DNA from: Nitrospirota bacterium
GTDB lineage: Bacteria; Nitrospirota; Nitrospiria; JACQBZ01
Direction of reading: 5' to 3'
DNA length: 44,919 nucleotides
Assembly (NCBI GenBank): GCA_016200255.1
Contig: JACQFA010000054.1
Span: forward strand, 1 to 44,919
The notes below the pieces were generated by a model. It was given only the letters and a program-made list of their open reading frames with translations. It did no database searches and had not been told where the DNA came from. The position numbers and the translations under genes are program-made. Shown here in pieces: positions 42,672-44,919 of the stretch (its first letter is position 1; each line of letters opens with the position of its first letter).

Positions 42672-43478
42672 ATGGCTGCTCGCGCGCTTTCTTATGGACT
42701 GATTTTTTTTCTGGTTCTCTTTCAATCTCATCCGGCTTTTGCGCTTCTTCCCTATCTTGCTTCCGAGACGGCTGTTACTGTTGAGAGGGGCAAATCGAAA
42801 CTGGATCTGAGCCTCCAGGATGACCGCTGGAACAGCCGTCTTTCCACGTACGCCCTCAAGGCGGAGATGACCTCCGGACTGATCAACAATCTCGATTTTT
42901 CGGTGGATGTGCCCTATCTGTTTCGCAATCAGAAAAAGGTCACTGATGAGGACGGCCTGGGGGATCTCACTCTTAAAGCCAAGGTCCGTTTCATCAAGGG
43001 ACGAGAAGCCACTCCAGTCTCGATCGCCGGCCAATTAAGCGTCAAATTCCCGAGTTGCAACAAGGATAAAATGCTTTCTCAGGAATGCACCGGCGAGCCT
43101 GACGTGGGGATCCGGGCGATTGCCTCCAAAGAATTCTTTCCCGTGACGGTTCATCTTAATCTGGGATATCTCTTCATCGGAAATCCTCCCGACAAGCGGC
43201 TGAACGATATCGTCGTCTATAGTCTGGCGTTTGATTATCTGACGGTCGCGGATCATTTTCATGTTGTGGGTGAACTGGCGGGCGAGACCCACCGGTATCC
43301 GAAATCAACCGCCGGCCCAATGATGACGCGAAGCACCTCGGCCGATCCGCTGTCGGTTTTGATCGGTCTGCTCTACGATGTGGATGTGAACAAGGCGTTG
43401 AGTCTGTCCAGCAGCTTTGGCCTGACGGAGGCGAGTCCCGATTACAGTCTGTCGGTCGGGTTCCGCTACCTATTCTAA
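42672..43478 (+). CDS. Outer-membrane beta-barrel protein of unknown cargo
   Basis: 268 residues. A signal peptide (YGLIFFLVLFQSHPAFA, cleavage near residue 25) is followed by regular amphipathic strands: KSKLDLSLQDDRW, TYALKAEMTSGLINNLDFSVDVPYLF, GLGDLTLKAKVRF, SIAGQLSVKFPS, FPVTVHLNLGYLF and FHVVGELAGET, ending in the barrel-type terminus DYSLSVGFRYLF. The GLGDLTLKAKVRF-like strand is typical of the transporter/phenol-degradation MetA-like outer-membrane family. Function is unknown. Start ATG 42672 with AGAGG seven to eight bases upstream; an in-frame extension to 42471 lies inside the upstream gene and crosses the promoter, so it is rejected. Confidence 0.78.
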   Translation: MAARALSYGLIFFLVLFQSHPAFALLPYLASETAVTVERGKSKLDLSLQDDRWNSRLSTYALKAEMTSGLINNLDFSVDVPYLFRNQKKVTDEDGLGDLTLKAKVRFIKGREATPVSIAGQLSVKFPSCNKDKMLSQECTGEPDVGIRAIASKEFFPVTVHLNLGYLFIGNPPDKRLNDIVVYSLAFDYLTVADHFHVVGELAGETHRYPKSTAGPMMTRSTSADPLSVLIGLLYDVDVNKALSLSSSFGLTEASPDYSLSVGFRYLF

Positions 43479-43606
43479 ATCCATTTTATTCTTGCGGAAA
43501 AATTCCAACATCTCAACACAGTGAGAATATCCTGTCATCGTTTCACCGAAATGGATACTCGACCTAACCGGTGCGGTTATCTCACTCGTGTCGCCGGTGG
43601 TATCGT

Positions 43607-43684
43607 TCCAGCGAGCAAGGCGAGCGAGAGGGGGAGGCTCCATCTGGCTTGGCCAGTGGAGGGGGCGACGCCATCCCCTACAAT
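43607..43684. repeat. 78-bp interspersed repeat, copy B (downstream of rpmB)
   Basis: Second copy of the element at 35006-35083, 71 of 78 bases identical and in the same orientation. It keeps the bulged hairpin (CTGGC/GCCAG with loop TTG, extended by CCA/TGG) and a second GC-rich hairpin. Its last base is the first base of the rpmB stop codon (minus strand), so it lies in the rpmB 3' region. I see nothing in the 120 bases before it. Confidence 0.85.
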
Positions 43685-43875
43685 CAGACCGCTTTTTTCA
43701 CCCATCCGGAACGGATGCAGCGCGTGCAGGCCTTGATCCGCCGGGTCGTGTTGTCAACGAGGGCCTTGACGGATTTCAGGTTTGGATAAAAAGGGCGTTT
43801 TGATTTATTATGGGCGTGACTGACTCTATTGCCGATGCTCCGTCCTTTGCCGCAGATTGCACACACATATGCCAC
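43684..43875 (-). CDS. rpmB: 50S ribosomal protein L28
   Basis: 63 residues: AYVCAICGKGRSIGNRVSHAHNKS, then RPFYPNLKSVKALVDNTTRRIKACTRCIRSGWVKK. The CxxC pairs (CAIC and CTRC) mark the zinc-binding form of L28. Start GTG 43875, with AGGAG seven bases upstream. Its stop codon touches the end of the 78-bp repeat. It is transcribed away from recG; rpmB next to recG in divergent orientation is seen in various bacteria. Confidence 0.95.
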   Translation of the reverse strand: MAYVCAICGKGRSIGNRVSHAHNKSKRPFYPNLKSVKALVDNTTRRIKACTRCIRSGWVKKAV

Positions 43876-43901
43876 GGGACTTCTCCTTCGTTTTGTTAAT
43901 A

Positions 43902-43930
43902 TTGCAGAAATTAAAACGTCATGTTATCAT
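43902..43930 (+). promoter_or_regulatory. Candidate sigma-70 promoter for recG
   Basis: TTGCAG (43902-43907, 3 of 6), 17 bases, TATCAT (43925-43930, 5 of 6), in the AT-rich gap between rpmB and recG. Confidence 0.4.
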
Positions 43931-43979
43931 ATCGCCCATCGTGTGACAAGGGGTTTTTGCATCAATGTGGAGAAATGGC

Positions 43980-44007
43980 GTAGAGGCGCGGCATGTCGTG
44001 TCTCTAC
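43980..44007. repeat. 28-bp palindrome in the recG leader
   Basis: The two 14-base halves pair completely if G-T wobbles are allowed, with GTAGAG and CTCTAC as outer ends. GAGGCGCGG (43983-43991) can alternatively pair with CCGCGCCTC (44013-44021). It looks like the common dispersed palindromes with GTAGgGGC ends. Confidence 0.6.
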
Positions 44008-44024
44008 GAAAACCGCGCCTCGCC

Positions 44025-44919
44025 ATGGTGAGCAACGTCGAACCGCTGGAAGCCATCCTCGACCCTCTTCAAAAACCCATCCGATACGTCAAGGGCGTGG
44101 GCCCCAAGCGGGTCGAATGGCTAGATCGGTTGGGCATCCGGACCCTGGAAGACCTTCTCTACTTCCTGCCCTGGCGGTATGAAGATCGAAGCCGTCTCAA
44201 GCCGGTCGCGCAGCTTATACCGGGGCAGGAACTGACCGTCTGCGTTGTGGTTCAATCCATGCATCTGACGGTCACATCCCGCCGCCGTTTTAAAATCTTC
44301 GAAATGGTCGCGGGAGACGATAGCGGCTCCATCCGGGTGAAATGGTTCAATCAGCCTTATCTTCAAAAGCTGTTTAAAAACGGGCAGCGGCTGATGCTGA
44401 CCGGAAAAGTGAAGGTGAATCGATATCAGGGGCACGGTCTGGAGATCGAGAACCCGGTTTACGAGATTTTAGATGACGAAGCCGTCTCCGTGGGAATGCA
44501 TACCGGCCGAATCGTCCCGATCTACCATGAGACCCAGGGTCTGACCAGCCGACCGGTCCGGTCGCTGATCAAAGCCGTTCTGGGTGATTATGCCGCTCGG
44601 TTGCCCGAAATCCTTCCTCCGTCCGTGATCCATTCTCATCAATTTCCTTCGCTGTCGGAAGCCCTGAGCCTGGCCCATTTTCCCTTGGAAGGGACGTCGT
44701 TGTCGTTGTTGAATGAGGGGCGCAGCGAGGCCCATCGCCGATTGGTATTCGATGAGTTCTTTCTTCTTCAACTCGGTCTCGGTTTGAAGCGGCGGGAGGC
44801 GTCGGAGGAGCCGGAGGGAACGGCCTTCCGAACCGATGGTCCGTATCTCAAACGGTTTCTTGAAGAACTTCCGTATCAGTTGACCCGATCGCAGTCGGCC
44901 GTTCTGGAGGAGATCAAAC
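44025..44919 (+). CDS. recG: ATP-dependent DNA helicase RecG, 5' part
   Basis: Branch-migration helicase acting on stalled forks and recombination intermediates. The visible ~298 residues cover the N-terminal region and wedge domain: IRYVKGVGPKRVEWLDRLGIRTLEDLLYFLPWRYEDRS (typical RecG start), the OB-fold wedge (MVAGDDSGSIRVKWFNQPYLQKLF, GQRLMLTGKVKV, IVPIYHETQGLTSR) and the lead-in to the helicase, FLEELPYQLTRSQSAVLEEI. The Walker motifs lie beyond the window. The start is set at ATG 44025. ATG 43965 is also in frame and would add 20 residues encoded across the 28-bp palindrome, with AGGGG 11 bases upstream. Neither start has an ideal ribosome-binding site. Confidence 0.93.
   Translation, partial: MVSNVEPLEAILDPLQKPIRYVKGVGPKRVEWLDRLGIRTLEDLLYFLPWRYEDRSRLKPVAQLIPGQELTVCVVVQSMHLTVTSRRRFKIFEMVAGDDSGSIRVKWFNQPYLQKLFKNGQRLMLTGKVKVNRYQGHGLEIENPVYEILDDEAVSVGMHTGRIVPIYHETQGLTSRPVRSLIKAVLGDYAARLPEILPPSVIHSHQFPSLSEALSLAHFPLEGTSLSLLNEGRSEAHRRLVFDEFFLLQLGLGLKRREASEEPEGTAFRTDGPYLKRFLEELPYQLTRSQSAVLEEIK

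Overview
The window is dense, mostly high-GC bacterial chromosome from a Gram-negative organism with an LPS-bearing outer membrane. It encodes LptD, a TamA-like Omp85 protein with TamB, lipoproteins and several predicted outer-membrane barrels. Gene content (NtrYX-like kinase and regulator with a DUF4390 protein, DPM1-GtrA fusion, class-II cyclic-nucleotide phosphodiesterase, DUF4416) fits Nitrospirota, Desulfobacterota or a related deep-branching metagenomic lineage. That placement is inference; there is no rRNA in the window. No phage, transposase, CRISPR array or defence locus is visible. No stretch over 300 bases lacks a gene; the longest gene-poor gaps (33.3-33.5 kb, 34.9-35.1 kb, 43.5-43.7 kb) are described below.

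Layout. 1-1059: 3' part of an aldehyde dehydrogenase with an in-frame TGA near the window edge. 1091-3818: two convergent glycosyltransferase genes, a low-GC GT-C membrane enzyme and a GT2-GtrA fusion. 3866-5940 (-): DEAD-box helicase and TrmJ. 6001-7146 (+): GT51 transglycosylase with a decayed transpeptidase remnant, divergent from trmJ. 7161-21133 (-): a tight seven-gene unit in the order tamB, seven-POTRA tamA-like, TPR/zinc-protease, DUF4390, ntrY-like, ntrX-like, rlmD. 21295-25625 (+): mazG, moaC, a moaD-moaE fusion and an S8 protease joined to a barrel domain. 25713-27685 (+): a TPR/cyclic-nucleotide-binding protein followed by a class-II phosphodiesterase-like hydrolase. 27697-32907 (+): accD, folC, lptD and a FolM-like SDR. 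32941-34878 (-): holin-like membrane protein, a frameshifted mini-gene, DUF4416 and an M14 peptidase. 35101-41473 (+): ndk, a CrtI-like flavoprotein, a TPR/PgaB-like lipoprotein, gcvH, lpd and tyrS. 41507-41581: tRNA-Gly(CCC). 41651-43478 (+): a TatT-like periplasmic protein and an outer-membrane protein. 43684-43875 (-): rpmB. 44025 to the end (+): 5' part of recG.

Functionally the window is mostly housekeeping plus envelope biogenesis. The seven-gene unit joins an outer-membrane assembly pair (TamA/TamB) to a periplasm-facing zinc protease and an NtrYX-type signalling pair, which suggests an envelope-monitoring locus. The most unusual items are: the S8 protease-barrel fusion with an internal sorting-signal-like segment; a 78-bp repeat present twice with a compensatory base-pair change; a tRNA-Gly whose 3' end is one arm of a perfect 14-bp hairpin competing with a second hairpin over the next gene's start; and several short palindromes that add residues to proteins. 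Sigma-70-like promoters with exact 17-base spacers can be read by eye upstream of several units.
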